64,000 bases of DNA from NCBI GenBank assembly GCA_964544475.1, contig CAZJBS010000002.1:62001-126000 (forward strand). Direction: 5' to 3'. Both the position numbers and the translations under genes were made by a program. Positions within the stretch are counted from its first letter, which is position 1; each line of letters opens with the position of its first letter. The DNA comes from CAZJBS01 sp964544475 (GTDB lineage: Bacteria; CLD3; SB21). Positions 54,159-62,577 of this stretch are shown in pieces. The notes under the pieces are model-generated. The model did no database searches. It worked only from the letters and a program-made list of their open reading frames with translations, and was not told the origin of the DNA.

Positions 54159-55133
54159 ATGTCTGCCATTATACAAGTCGGATTCAAATCGCACAGAAAA
54201 GACTTTTTCGAGAATAAACACAACCTCCACGTCAAAGTGGGCGAGCATGTCATTGTCCAGGCTGAGACCGGTGTCGATCTCGGCGTGGTGACCATGACAG
54301 AAGTCATGCCGGAATTGGCGGGATCGAAGCCGCTGAGGACGTTTGTCCGTCTGGCAAATCCGGATGAAATCAAGCGTCTCGGCGAAAATCGAGTCGATGA
54401 AATACATGCGGAGGAGTTGTTCCGCGTCAAGGTCAACAAGTGTGGGCTGAAGATGAAGTTGGTTGAAGCGGAGTACCAATTTGACCGCCGGCGGGTTGTT
54501 TTCTATTTCACATCCGAAAAACGCGTGGATTTTCGGGCTCTCGTGCGAGAATTGGCGTCGGAATTCAAGACGCGAATTGAGCTTCGCCAGATCGGCGTTC
54601 GGGATGAGGCCAAGCGGGTGGGCGGATACGGTCCTTGCGGCCAGCCATTGTGCTGTTCGTGCCATCTTCAGGATTTTCAGCCGATCACAACAGAGTTTGC
54701 CAAGGTTCAAGGGCTGCAGCTAAACCCCTCCAAGCTGACGGGTCTGTGCGGACGGCTGAAGTGCTGTCTGGCTTTTGAGCGTGAATTTTATGTCAATACG
54801 CTTTCCCGGTTCCCCGGTGTTGGTTCTCCGATCAAGACCTCCATGGGAAAAGGCGAAATCAGGCACATTGACATCATTGGCAATAAGGTGTTTGTTCGTC
54901 ATGGCCATGATGAGGAATGGGAGACGCTGACTCTGGAACAGGTGGCGGACATCATGGGAATAGACCTGTCGGCGTTGTACGGATGTGCCACGGACAAGAA
55001 TGCCGGCGGCCACACCGACAAGTGTGAAACGCACGAACGGATCGAAAGAGGCGAAATCGAAAACCCGTTGAAGGAATTCATGGAAAAAGACGCCTTCTTC
55101 GACGATCACCATTTTCCGCGACCAACCATCTAA
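54159..55133 (+). CDS. PSP1 domain protein, RicT/YaaT-like
   Basis: 324 residues. The PSP1 domain (about 45-200) is recognised from GVVTMTEV, FDRRRVVFYFTSEKRVDFRALVREL and the Cys-rich GPCGQPLCCSCHLQDF and GLCGRLKCCLAFE. In Bacillus the RicT member, with RicA and RicF, carries iron-sulphur clusters and promotes RNA processing by RNase Y; rny is 21 kb away in this window, but ricA and ricF are not seen. The order holB-ricT-like is common in Bacteroidota and Firmicutes. The C-terminus (about 255-324) carries additional Cys and His. Confidence 0.93.
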   Translation: MSAIIQVGFKSHRKDFFENKHNLHVKVGEHVIVQAETGVDLGVVTMTEVMPELAGSKPLRTFVRLANPDEIKRLGENRVDEIHAEELFRVKVNKCGLKMKLVEAEYQFDRRRVVFYFTSEKRVDFRALVRELASEFKTRIELRQIGVRDEAKRVGGYGPCGQPLCCSCHLQDFQPITTEFAKVQGLQLNPSKLTGLCGRLKCCLAFEREFYVNTLSRFPGVGSPIKTSMGKGEIRHIDIIGNKVFVRHGHDEEWETLTLEQVADIMGIDLSALYGCATDKNAGGHTDKCETHERIERGEIENPLKEFMEKDAFFDDHHFPRPTI

Positions 55134-55144
55134 TCCTGACACGA

Positions 55145-56047
55145 ATGAAGTTCACTTTGCTAGGTACCCGAGGTTCCCGCCCCATTCTGACGCGCAAGCG
55201 GGTCCATTATGGCGGTAATACGACATCATTCAAGATCAGCATTGACGGCATGAATACGATCTACGTCGATGGTGGCACGGGTATTTTCAGAGAAGGTGTC
55301 GAGATTGTCCGGGAACATCCCAGTGATTTCCGGGCTTATTTTCTGATCACCCATACGCATTGGGATCATATTCTGGCGTTTCCTTTCTTCACGCCGCTCT
55401 TCACGTCCGATGCGCGGATTACGATCATGGGCCCGCGTTCGGAAAAGTACTCGATCAAGTCCTTATTCGAACACCAGCACGACAAAGGATTGATTCCAAT
55501 TCCCTTCGACATATTCCGTGACAAAATAGAATTTCGGGAGTTGTATCCCGACGAGGTTTTTCAGATTGAAAAAGCAACCGTACGAACCATCGAGCTCAAC
55601 CATCAGGGATTAACGCTGGGTTACCGGATCGACCATGGAGGCAAGTCCATTTGTATTATAACAGACAATGCGCCAATTGCGAACAACCACCTGGGCGGCC
55701 TTATGAAGAACTGGAAGCCGGATGAGATGGTTAGCCGCGAAAAGGCATTCGACAATCATTTGACCGAGTTCATCAGGGGCGCGGACCTGATGCTGTTTGA
55801 CACGCATTTTACGAAGGAGACGATCAAGGGCAAGGAAAACTGGGGACACAGTTGTCCGGAGATGGCCGTCGATTTTGGCGTCAAAGCCGGTGTCAAAAGG
55901 ATTGTGCTGGGCCATCATGCTCCCGAAGACCGCGATCAGGATGTGGACAAGAAGATAGAATCCGCACGGGCGTACGCCGCGGAATTGGGTGCTTCGGATG
56001 CCGTGGAAATTCTCGCGATGTGTGAGGGGGAGGAGCTATGGCTATAG
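55145..56047 (+). CDS. MBL-fold metallo-hydrolase
   Basis: 300 residues. The zinc site HTHWDHILAF, further His in ELNHQGLTLGY and the late HH in VLGHHAPEDRD fit the metallo-beta-lactamase fold, closest to the PhnP/beta-lactamase superfamily I group with phosphodiesterase or lactonase activity. It overlaps the start of a second MBL gene by 10 bases. Two tandem copies suggest a heterodimer or two related substrates. Confidence 0.88.
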   Translation: MKFTLLGTRGSRPILTRKRVHYGGNTTSFKISIDGMNTIYVDGGTGIFREGVEIVREHPSDFRAYFLITHTHWDHILAFPFFTPLFTSDARITIMGPRSEKYSIKSLFEHQHDKGLIPIPFDIFRDKIEFRELYPDEVFQIEKATVRTIELNHQGLTLGYRIDHGGKSICIITDNAPIANNHLGGLMKNWKPDEMVSREKAFDNHLTEFIRGADLMLFDTHFTKETIKGKENWGHSCPEMAVDFGVKAGVKRIVLGHHAPEDRDQDVDKKIESARAYAAELGASDAVEILAMCEGEELWL

Positions 56048-56850
56048 AAGTCGTCTTTTACGGTACGCGCGGTTCGATCAGTGCACCGCATCAGGATATT
56101 CTGAAATACGGTTCTCATACTCCGTGCGTGGTGATCCGCTCCGGCGAGAAATGTCTCGTGATCGACGCAGGTTTCGGCATTGGATTCTATTCGGACAATA
56201 TGGCCAACAAGATGGGCGAATTCCATGTCCTTCTGTCCCATTTCCATTGGGATCATATCCAGGGACTGAATTATTTTGGCCCCATTCACCACCCCAAAAG
56301 CATCAACCATTTCCACTCGCCGTTTCAGACGACGCAACTGCAGGAAGTGATGGACATATATTTCGACGGGACGTATGGGCCATTCAACGGGTGGGAAGCG
56401 CTCAACTCGAAATTCGAATTTCATCGGATTCCGAAAGATACGACCATCAACGGTTTCGAGGCCTCCATTCAGCTCTTGAATCACACCGATCCGTGTTATG
56501 CATTCAAGATCAGTGACGGCGAGACGACGGTGGTCTATGCCAGCGATCATGAGGCCGTGGACAATACTATCAACCGTGATTTCGCCAATTGGGCGGCGGG
56601 ATGCGATATACTCATCCACGACGCCATGTATTTGGAAGAAGAGTATGCCACGCGTACCGGTTGGGGGCACAGCACGTTTGACATGGCGTGTCGTAATGCG
56701 CGGACGGTGAATCCGCGTCATCTATTGCTGACACATCATGAACCGCTCCGATCCGATGTGGATTTGGACGCGATCCAGGATCGTCTTCAGAGAGAATATC
56801 CCGATCTAAAACCGATCTGCGCTCAACAAGAGGTGGTTTACACCAACTAA
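56038..56850 (+). CDS. MBL-fold metallo-hydrolase
   Basis: 270 residues. The first zinc motif is SHFHWDHIQGL, with later ligands in DHEAVDN and LTHHEPLRSD. It shares the N-terminal GTRGSI pattern and the overall layout of its upstream neighbour, but is clearly diverged, so the pair reflects an old duplication. It starts inside the end of that gene and is followed by metG after 41 bases. Substrate unknown; a cyclic nucleotide or phosphodiester is plausible. Confidence 0.88.
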   Translation: MAIEVVFYGTRGSISAPHQDILKYGSHTPCVVIRSGEKCLVIDAGFGIGFYSDNMANKMGEFHVLLSHFHWDHIQGLNYFGPIHHPKSINHFHSPFQTTQLQEVMDIYFDGTYGPFNGWEALNSKFEFHRIPKDTTINGFEASIQLLNHTDPCYAFKISDGETTVVYASDHEAVDNTINRDFANWAAGCDILIHDAMYLEEEYATRTGWGHSTFDMACRNARTVNPRHLLLTHHEPLRSDVDLDAIQDRLQREYPDLKPICAQQEVVYTN

Positions 56851-56891
56851 CGCTCAGCGTCCAAGGCATTGCTCACGCGAACACGCTTTTC

Positions 56892-58994
56892 ATGAACGAC
56901 TCCACAGGTCCCTCCACCTTCAAGCGAATACTGGTCACCAGCGCGCTCCCGTACGCCAACGGGCCGAGCCACATCGGGCGGCTCACCGGCGCTTATCTTC
57001 CCGCCGACATATACGTGCGTCATCAGCGCATGAAAGGGCGCGACGTTTTGTACATCTGCGGCAGCGACGAACACGGCGTGCCCATCACCATCCAGGCCGA
57101 GAAGGAAGGCGTCAGTCCGCAGGAACTCGTGGACCGATACACGGCCATCATACGTGATGAATTTGACCGCATGGGGATCCGTTTCGATTATTATTCCCGA
57201 ACGTCGGATCCCGTACACCACAAAACATCGCAGGCGTTTTTTCTCGATTTGCTTCGCAAAGGCATTCTCAAGCGAAAGCCCGAGATGCAATGGTACGACG
57301 AGAAGGCCGGGATGTTCCTCTCGGACCGTTACGTGGAAGGGACTTGTCCGGTGTGTCAGAATCCGGAAGCGCGTGGCGATCAGTGTGAAAAATGCGGTAC
57401 GTACCTCAATCAAATGCAACTCACCAATCCACGCAGCAAAGTGACCCAGACGACGCCCGTGGCCCGTGAGACGACGCACTGGTACATGCCGTTGGGTGAT
57501 TTTCAGGCGGAATTGGAAACGTGGTTTCGCACGAAAACACATTGGAAAGACAATGTCCTGAATTACTGCCGCGGTTGGTTTGAGCAGGGACTTTCGGACC
57601 GGGCGATCACCCGGGATATCGACTGGGGCGTGCCTGTTCCGGCGACCGACGACGGAAAGGCCATCGAGGGCGCCGAAGGCAAGGTCATCTACGTCTGGTT
57701 TGAAGCCGTGCTTGGGTATATTTCGGCCACCAAAGCGTGGGCATCCTCCATTGGGCAGCCTGAAAGATGGAAAGAATACTGGCACCGACCGGATACGAAA
57801 CTGGTGCATTTCATCGGTAAAGACAATATCGTCTTTCATGCGATCCTCTTTCCTGCGATTACCATGGCCTACAACCGCGGCCGTGCTGACGATCAACTGG
57901 TTCTGGTTTCGGAAATTCCGGCGTGCGAATTCCTTAACCTGGAAGGTGCGAAACTGTCTACAAGCCGTCAATATGCCGTTTGGGTGAAAGACTACCTGGA
58001 GGAATTCGAACCCGACCCGTTGCGGTATGCGCTGACGTCGATCCTGCCGGAAAACAAAGATTCAGATTTTTCCTGGAAGGACTTTCAAACCCGGAACAAC
58101 AGCGAATTGGCCGATATACTTGGCAATTTCATCAACCGATCGTTGTCCTTTACGGTGAAGAACTTCGACGGTGTTGTGCCTCCGGCTCATGAGTTCAACG
58201 ACATGGACCGCGAGATGCTGGCCGCCATCGGAAGGGCGGAGAACGACATCGCCGACTTGATCGACCATTTCAAAGTGAAAGATGCGTGCCGGCGTTTTAT
58301 GGATCTGGCGCGCGAAGCCAACAAGTACTTCAATGACAGCGCCCCGTGGAAAACCGTGAAGACGGACCGATCCCGTTGTGAGACGACACTGTTTGTGGCC
58401 GCCCAGGTGGTGCGGGCTCTGGCCATTGCGATGCATCCGTTCCTGCCATTCAGTTCGGAGAAGACATGGGCCATGCTTGGCTTGCCGGATCAGGCGGGGA
58501 GGCAGCCTTGGGCCGCCATGTCGGGCGTCCGGCTGGAAGCGGGGCAGAGGTTGGGTGACGTCGGTATCGTATTTCACAAGATCGAAGATGAAAAAATAGC
58601 CGCCCAAATCGCCAAATTGCATCATGCGCTTCACAAATCATCCCCGGATGCCGCGCAGCCGGAGGTGAAACCGTCGATCACCATCGACGATTTTGCCCGC
58701 GTGGATATGAGGGCCGCGCGCGTTCTTTCTGCCGACAAGATCGAAGGGTCGACCAAATTATTGAAGTTGACAGTTGACTTGGGAAATGAAGTACGGCAAA
58801 TTGTATCGGGTATCGCCAAACATTTCAGGCCGGATGAACTGAAGGGTCGCTCCGTCGTTATTGCGGCAAATCTCCGTCCCGCCAAGATACGCGGCATCGA
58901 CTCGCAGGGCATGTTGTTAACGGTTGGCGATGAAAATAATCTTCGCTTGCTTGTTCCGGATGAAGACGTACCTTTGGGCAGCAAGGTCAGCTGA
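56892..58994 (+). CDS. metG: methionyl-tRNA synthetase
   Basis: 700 residues. The class I core has TSALPYANGPSHIGRL (HIGH class) and GAKLSTSRQ, the KLSTS variant of KMSKS; a zinc knuckle comes from CPVCQNPEARGDQCEKC. The anticodon-binding helices follow, and the last 110 residues are a tRNA-binding OB domain (KPSITIDDFARVDMRAARVLSADKIEGS). This long form is usual in FCB genomes. It lies in the same run as holB and ricT. The ATG is 41 bases after the MBL stop. Confidence 0.97.
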   Translation: MNDSTGPSTFKRILVTSALPYANGPSHIGRLTGAYLPADIYVRHQRMKGRDVLYICGSDEHGVPITIQAEKEGVSPQELVDRYTAIIRDEFDRMGIRFDYYSRTSDPVHHKTSQAFFLDLLRKGILKRKPEMQWYDEKAGMFLSDRYVEGTCPVCQNPEARGDQCEKCGTYLNQMQLTNPRSKVTQTTPVARETTHWYMPLGDFQAELETWFRTKTHWKDNVLNYCRGWFEQGLSDRAITRDIDWGVPVPATDDGKAIEGAEGKVIYVWFEAVLGYISATKAWASSIGQPERWKEYWHRPDTKLVHFIGKDNIVFHAILFPAITMAYNRGRADDQLVLVSEIPACEFLNLEGAKLSTSRQYAVWVKDYLEEFEPDPLRYALTSILPENKDSDFSWKDFQTRNNSELADILGNFINRSLSFTVKNFDGVVPPAHEFNDMDREMLAAIGRAENDIADLIDHFKVKDACRRFMDLAREANKYFNDSAPWKTVKTDRSRCETTLFVAAQVVRALAIAMHPFLPFSSEKTWAMLGLPDQAGRQPWAAMSGVRLEAGQRLGDVGIVFHKIEDEKIAAQIAKLHHALHKSSPDAAQPEVKPSITIDDFARVDMRAARVLSADKIEGSTKLLKLTVDLGNEVRQIVSGIAKHFRPDELKGRSVVIAANLRPAKIRGIDSQGMLLTVGDENNLRLLVPDEDVPLGSKVS

Positions 58995-58997
58995 AAC

Positions 58998-60149
58998 ATG
59001 GCGGAAAACACAAAAATACTTGTCGTTGAGGACGACTTTCAAAACCGTCAACTGATTTCCATCTACCTCAGTCGGACGGGTTATGAGGTCACGATCAGTG
59101 TGAACGGCGTCGATGCGCTCGAACGGCTGAAAACGTACACGCCGGATCTGATTATCAGCGATATTTCCATGCCCCATATGGACGGATTTCAGCTCTACGA
59201 CAAAGTGAAAGAGATCAGCCATCTGAGGTCCATTCCCTTCATTTTTCTTACAGCCCATTCGGATACGGACAAGCGGCGATACAGCAAAGAAATCGGTTCG
59301 GATGATTTCCTGACCAAACCGATCGAACAGGAAGACCTTCTCGTGTCCATTCGCGGCAAACTGAAGCGGGTCGAAGAAATACGGTCGACCACGACGTCCG
59401 CCCTTTTCAGCGACATTGACAAGCTGAAACGCGAGATTCTTTCGACCATCACGCATGAGGTCAACACTCCGCTATTCATCATCAAGCTGACGACAAATCT
59501 GCTTTTGGATGATTCGATGGAATTCAGGCCGCACGAGTTGCAGGAGTTATTGTTGCGGATCAAACGCAGCGGTGAGCGGCTGGACGGTTTGCTGAAGGAT
59601 TTCCTGGTGTCAGCCCGCATTGCCGCCGGGGATGCCATCAAAGAATACAAGGACGCCCAGCAGGAGATCGAAATCAATTACGTGGTCACCCATCTTATGC
59701 CGAAGTTGGAACGTCTGGCCGCGGCGGCCCAGCTCAAGCTGACGACGAACCTGTCCAAACGAACTCCGCCGGTCATGATTCATGTCGATCAGATTGCGGA
59801 TGTCATTGAGCGCCTTTTCCTGAACGCCATCAAATTCAACAAACCCAACGGCGCCATTGTCATGACGACCGACAGCAACGACGAGGACGTGTTTCTTAGA
59901 ATCAAGGACACCGGTATTGGCATACCGGCTGACCAGCTGTCCCGCGTGTTTGACAAGTTCTATCAGGTCAACCGAAATGAAATGGAGCAACAGGGAGCCG
60001 GTTTGGGCCTGTCGATTGCACGAGATCTGGCCTACATCAATCGTGGTGACATTCTGGCCAAGAGTACGGACGGTGTTGGCAGTGAGTTTACACTGGCGAT
60101 CCGGATTCCAAAGAAGAAATCCACCACGGAAGAAAAGGACTCAAAATGA
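58998..60149 (+). CDS. receiver-linked histidine kinase
   Basis: 383 residues with the receiver first: Asp55 in LIISDISMPHMDG and Lys107 in LTKPIE. A helical linker leads to a dimerisation domain with His153 (STITHEVNTPLF), then the ATPase (NAIKFNKPNG, IKDTGIGIPADQLSRVF, GAGLGLSIARDL). It has no membrane part, so it senses its input through phosphotransfer or cytoplasmic signals. It follows metG by three bases and overlaps the DUF6265 gene as ATGA. Confidence 0.92.
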   Translation: MAENTKILVVEDDFQNRQLISIYLSRTGYEVTISVNGVDALERLKTYTPDLIISDISMPHMDGFQLYDKVKEISHLRSIPFIFLTAHSDTDKRRYSKEIGSDDFLTKPIEQEDLLVSIRGKLKRVEEIRSTTTSALFSDIDKLKREILSTITHEVNTPLFIIKLTTNLLLDDSMEFRPHELQELLLRIKRSGERLDGLLKDFLVSARIAAGDAIKEYKDAQQEIEINYVVTHLMPKLERLAAAAQLKLTTNLSKRTPPVMIHVDQIADVIERLFLNAIKFNKPNGAIVMTTDSNDEDVFLRIKDTGIGIPADQLSRVFDKFYQVNRNEMEQQGAGLGLSIARDLAYINRGDILAKSTDGVGSEFTLAIRIPKKKSTTEEKDSK

Positions 60150-60649
60150 CAGGGCGATACGTTCACCCGTTGTGGTGTGCAAGTGCCGCGTTTTTTCTGC
60201 TGGGCGCGATTTCAGAAAGAGGGCATGGACAGGACGCCAAGAACGTCTCGGATCTGATTTGGCTGAGTGGAGTCTGGGAACGCCAATCCACCAGAACGCC
60301 GACTTTTGAATCCTGGCGTCCTCTCTCGGCAACGACGTGGGAAGGATCGGCGTTCAGGGTCAAGTCCGGCACAGCCGACACAACCGTCTTCGAGACGCTC
60401 TTGCTGGCCCGGATGGGTTCCGATATCTTCTATATTGCCAAAGTCGATGAAAACACCGGTCCGGTGGGGTTCGCCCTGAAGCAGGCGTCGGCTGCGGAAG
60501 CCGTTTTTGAGAATATGCATCATGATTTTCCACAGACGATTCACTATAGTCTGGGCTCCGACGGTCTCTTGACCGTTGTCGTCAGCGCCTCCGAAGGCGA
60601 GCATGCCGGGCATTCCCTGACGTATGTTTTCCGAAAAAAATCCGACTAA
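60146..60649 (+). CDS. DUF6265-type secreted protein
   Basis: 167 residues with a signal peptide ending near ERGHGQ. The mature domain shows LSGVWERQS, WRPLSATTWEGSAF and a run of beta strands ending in YVFRKK, the pattern I associate with DUF6265, a lipocalin-like beta-barrel. Its role is unknown. The coupled start behind the receiver-kinase gene suggests co-expression, though the functional link is obscure. Confidence 0.75.
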   Translation: MTGRYVHPLWCASAAFFLLGAISERGHGQDAKNVSDLIWLSGVWERQSTRTPTFESWRPLSATTWEGSAFRVKSGTADTTVFETLLLARMGSDIFYIAKVDENTGPVGFALKQASAAEAVFENMHHDFPQTIHYSLGSDGLLTVVVSASEGEHAGHSLTYVFRKKSD

Positions 60650-60707
60650 TTCCCTCTTGCAATATTTGACGATTCCCTTATATTGCGCTGTCTTGTTTTG
60701 AGGATTC

Positions 60708-62138
60708 ATGCCACATCGAATCTTGCTGTTCGTTCTGGTCGCGCTTTGGACCGCCTGCGCACCGTCCGATCCCCTAAAACGCATCTATGGCGAAGTGGAA
60801 AATCATTCGCGCGCCTACGCATCGCTTCGTGAATGCATCGCTCGTACCGGGCATCGGCTGACGGGAACACAAAACGGTCAACACGCGGAGGAAACGGCCT
60901 TTCAGATGCTTCGCTCATACGGTCTTGATACCGTCATGTACCTTCCGTTTACGGTGATGTCCTGGCAACGTCGAACGTTGCGGACAAAGATAGTGGAGCC
61001 CGACACATCGGATCTTCCATCGGTTTGTCTCGCGTATTCTCCCGTTCGATACGAAGGAACCGCAGAATTGGTCGATATGAATGAAGGCTATGCCACGGAC
61101 TACGATTCGGCGCGTACTTCCGTCAAAGGCAAGTTTGTTCTGGTTAATCTCGGAGGAAAAGAGAATTCCCAGAATCTGCATCGCACGGAAAAAGCCGAGA
61201 TCGCCCGCCGGCACGGCGCCGTCGGCATCGTTTTTGTCAATACAGTGGAAGGAGGGGTTCTGCTGACGGGCACGGCAAGTAACACGAGTTCCTTGATTGA
61301 CATTCCAGCCGTGTGCATCGGCTTGGAAGACGGTGCGCGTTTGAAGGAATGGCTGAGGTTGGAAACGCCGGTTCGACTGCATATTTCCATGGAGAATTAC
61401 GCCGGCGACATCACCGCGCGTAATGTGGTGGCGGAATGGACCGGGACCGAAATGCCGAACGACGTAATCGTGATCGGAGGTCACCTGGATTCGTGGGATC
61501 TCGCGGAAGGCGCGATCGACAATGGTATCGGTTCTTTTACCGTTTTGGATGTCGCCCGAACCCTGGCGGCGCTGAACCTGAGAACCCGACGTACGATCCG
61601 GTTCGTTATGTTCATGGGCGAAGAGGAAGGCCTCCTTGGCTCGAAAGCATTGGTCAATCGCTATCGCACAACAGGTGAATTGGATCACATCAAATACATG
61701 CTGAATCTCGACATGCACGGGAACACGATCGGTGTCAATACCGGAGGCCGTAATGAATCCAACGCCTTTTTTGAGAACATCGGACAAACGATCCGGGCCT
61801 TCGACACGAGTTATCACAACCGGATTATTCCGGATGCTTGGATTCACAGCGACCACGAAAGTTTCATGATGGAAGGCATCCCGACAGCCAATTTTGTATC
61901 CAACCTGAATCCTCATGTCTATCGGTTTTACCACAGCAGCGGGGATCGGTTCGAACTCGTCGACGAATCGCACATGAAAAATGCCGTCAAGCGCGTGTCA
62001 TTTATCCTGTATGAACTGGCCAATACGGATACGTTGCCCGCCGTGCGGATGGACGACAAAGAGACTCGCGCGTTTTTCATCAGGCAGAATCTGAGGGAAC
62101 CTCTTGAACTCGGAAAGAAGTGGAAATGGAAAGATTAA
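60708..62138 (+). CDS. M28 family metallopeptidase (carboxypeptidase Q-like) with a PA domain
   Basis: 476 residues. The N-terminus has a signal and possible lipobox ending TAC at Cys17. A PA-type insertion (about 110-230) precedes the zinc domain. Metal ligands are visible: His259 in GGHLDSWD, Asp271 in AIDNG, catalytic Glu in GEEEGLLGS (305-307), Asp335 in NLDMHG, and His409 in FYHSSGDRF. This is the two-zinc aminopeptidase/carboxypeptidase group, for which MEROPS M28 and plasma glutamate carboxypeptidase are the best-known relatives. Probably degrades peptides in the periplasm or outside. Confidence 0.92.
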   Translation: MPHRILLFVLVALWTACAPSDPLKRIYGEVENHSRAYASLRECIARTGHRLTGTQNGQHAEETAFQMLRSYGLDTVMYLPFTVMSWQRRTLRTKIVEPDTSDLPSVCLAYSPVRYEGTAELVDMNEGYATDYDSARTSVKGKFVLVNLGGKENSQNLHRTEKAEIARRHGAVGIVFVNTVEGGVLLTGTASNTSSLIDIPAVCIGLEDGARLKEWLRLETPVRLHISMENYAGDITARNVVAEWTGTEMPNDVIVIGGHLDSWDLAEGAIDNGIGSFTVLDVARTLAALNLRTRRTIRFVMFMGEEEGLLGSKALVNRYRTTGELDHIKYMLNLDMHGNTIGVNTGGRNESNAFFENIGQTIRAFDTSYHNRIIPDAWIHSDHESFMMEGIPTANFVSNLNPHVYRFYHSSGDRFELVDESHMKNAVKRVSFILYELANTDTLPAVRMDDKETRAFFIRQNLREPLELGKKWKWKD

Positions 62139-62148
62139 AGTGGTTCTG

Positions 62149-62469
62149 ATGGCGTGGACGATACTCGTCGTGGCCGGTCTATTTGAGGTGGCCTTTACGA
62201 CCTGCCTCAAATTCTCCGACAATTTCAGGAATCTATGGTGGGGTGCGGGTTTCCTCGTGTCCATCACTTTGAGTTTCTACTTCCTCAACCGGGCCATTCA
62301 GACCATTCCGATGGGAACGGCTTATGCTGTGTGGACCGGCATCGGCGCGGCGGGCACAGTGGTTGTCGGTATTCTCTTTTTCAAGGAGCCGGTCGACATA
62401 TGGCGGATGACATTTCTGATCCTGCTGATAGGATCGATATTGGGATTGAAAATTGTATCGTCGGGATAA
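62149..62469 (+). CDS. small multidrug resistance family exporter, SugE/Gdx-like
   Basis: 107 residues with four membrane helices. The start ATG giving MAWTILVVAGLFEVAFTT is 10 bases after the M28 stop and has AAAGTGG ahead. The membrane-embedded Glu of SMR proteins lies in LFEVAFTTCLK; PMGTAYAVWTGIGAAG is the conserved third-helix loop. The Gdx subtype exports guanidinium rather than drugs, but which substrate applies is not settled by the few residues visible. No guanidine riboswitch was noticed ahead of it. Confidence 0.88.
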   Translation: MAWTILVVAGLFEVAFTTCLKFSDNFRNLWWGAGFLVSITLSFYFLNRAIQTIPMGTAYAVWTGIGAAGTVVVGILFFKEPVDIWRMTFLILLIGSILGLKIVSSG

Positions 62470-62577
62470 GAAGGACGCCACGGCGCTGCCGACCGTGCGA
62501 TATCTTTTCCACTTTTCAGGTTCCGTATTGGCGGCCGTGGCCTCCAGCCTGAATGATTCACTTAGCTGAGCAAGTCT

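Noticed and set aside
56847..57971. A 374-codon open frame antisense to metG
   Set aside because: It lies wholly within metG, gives a low-complexity product with many His and Arg, and matches the usual shadow of a GC-moderate gene.
60915..61973. A 352-codon open frame antisense to the M28 peptidase gene
   Set aside because: The forward frame has all zinc ligands in order; the reverse product has no family resemblance.
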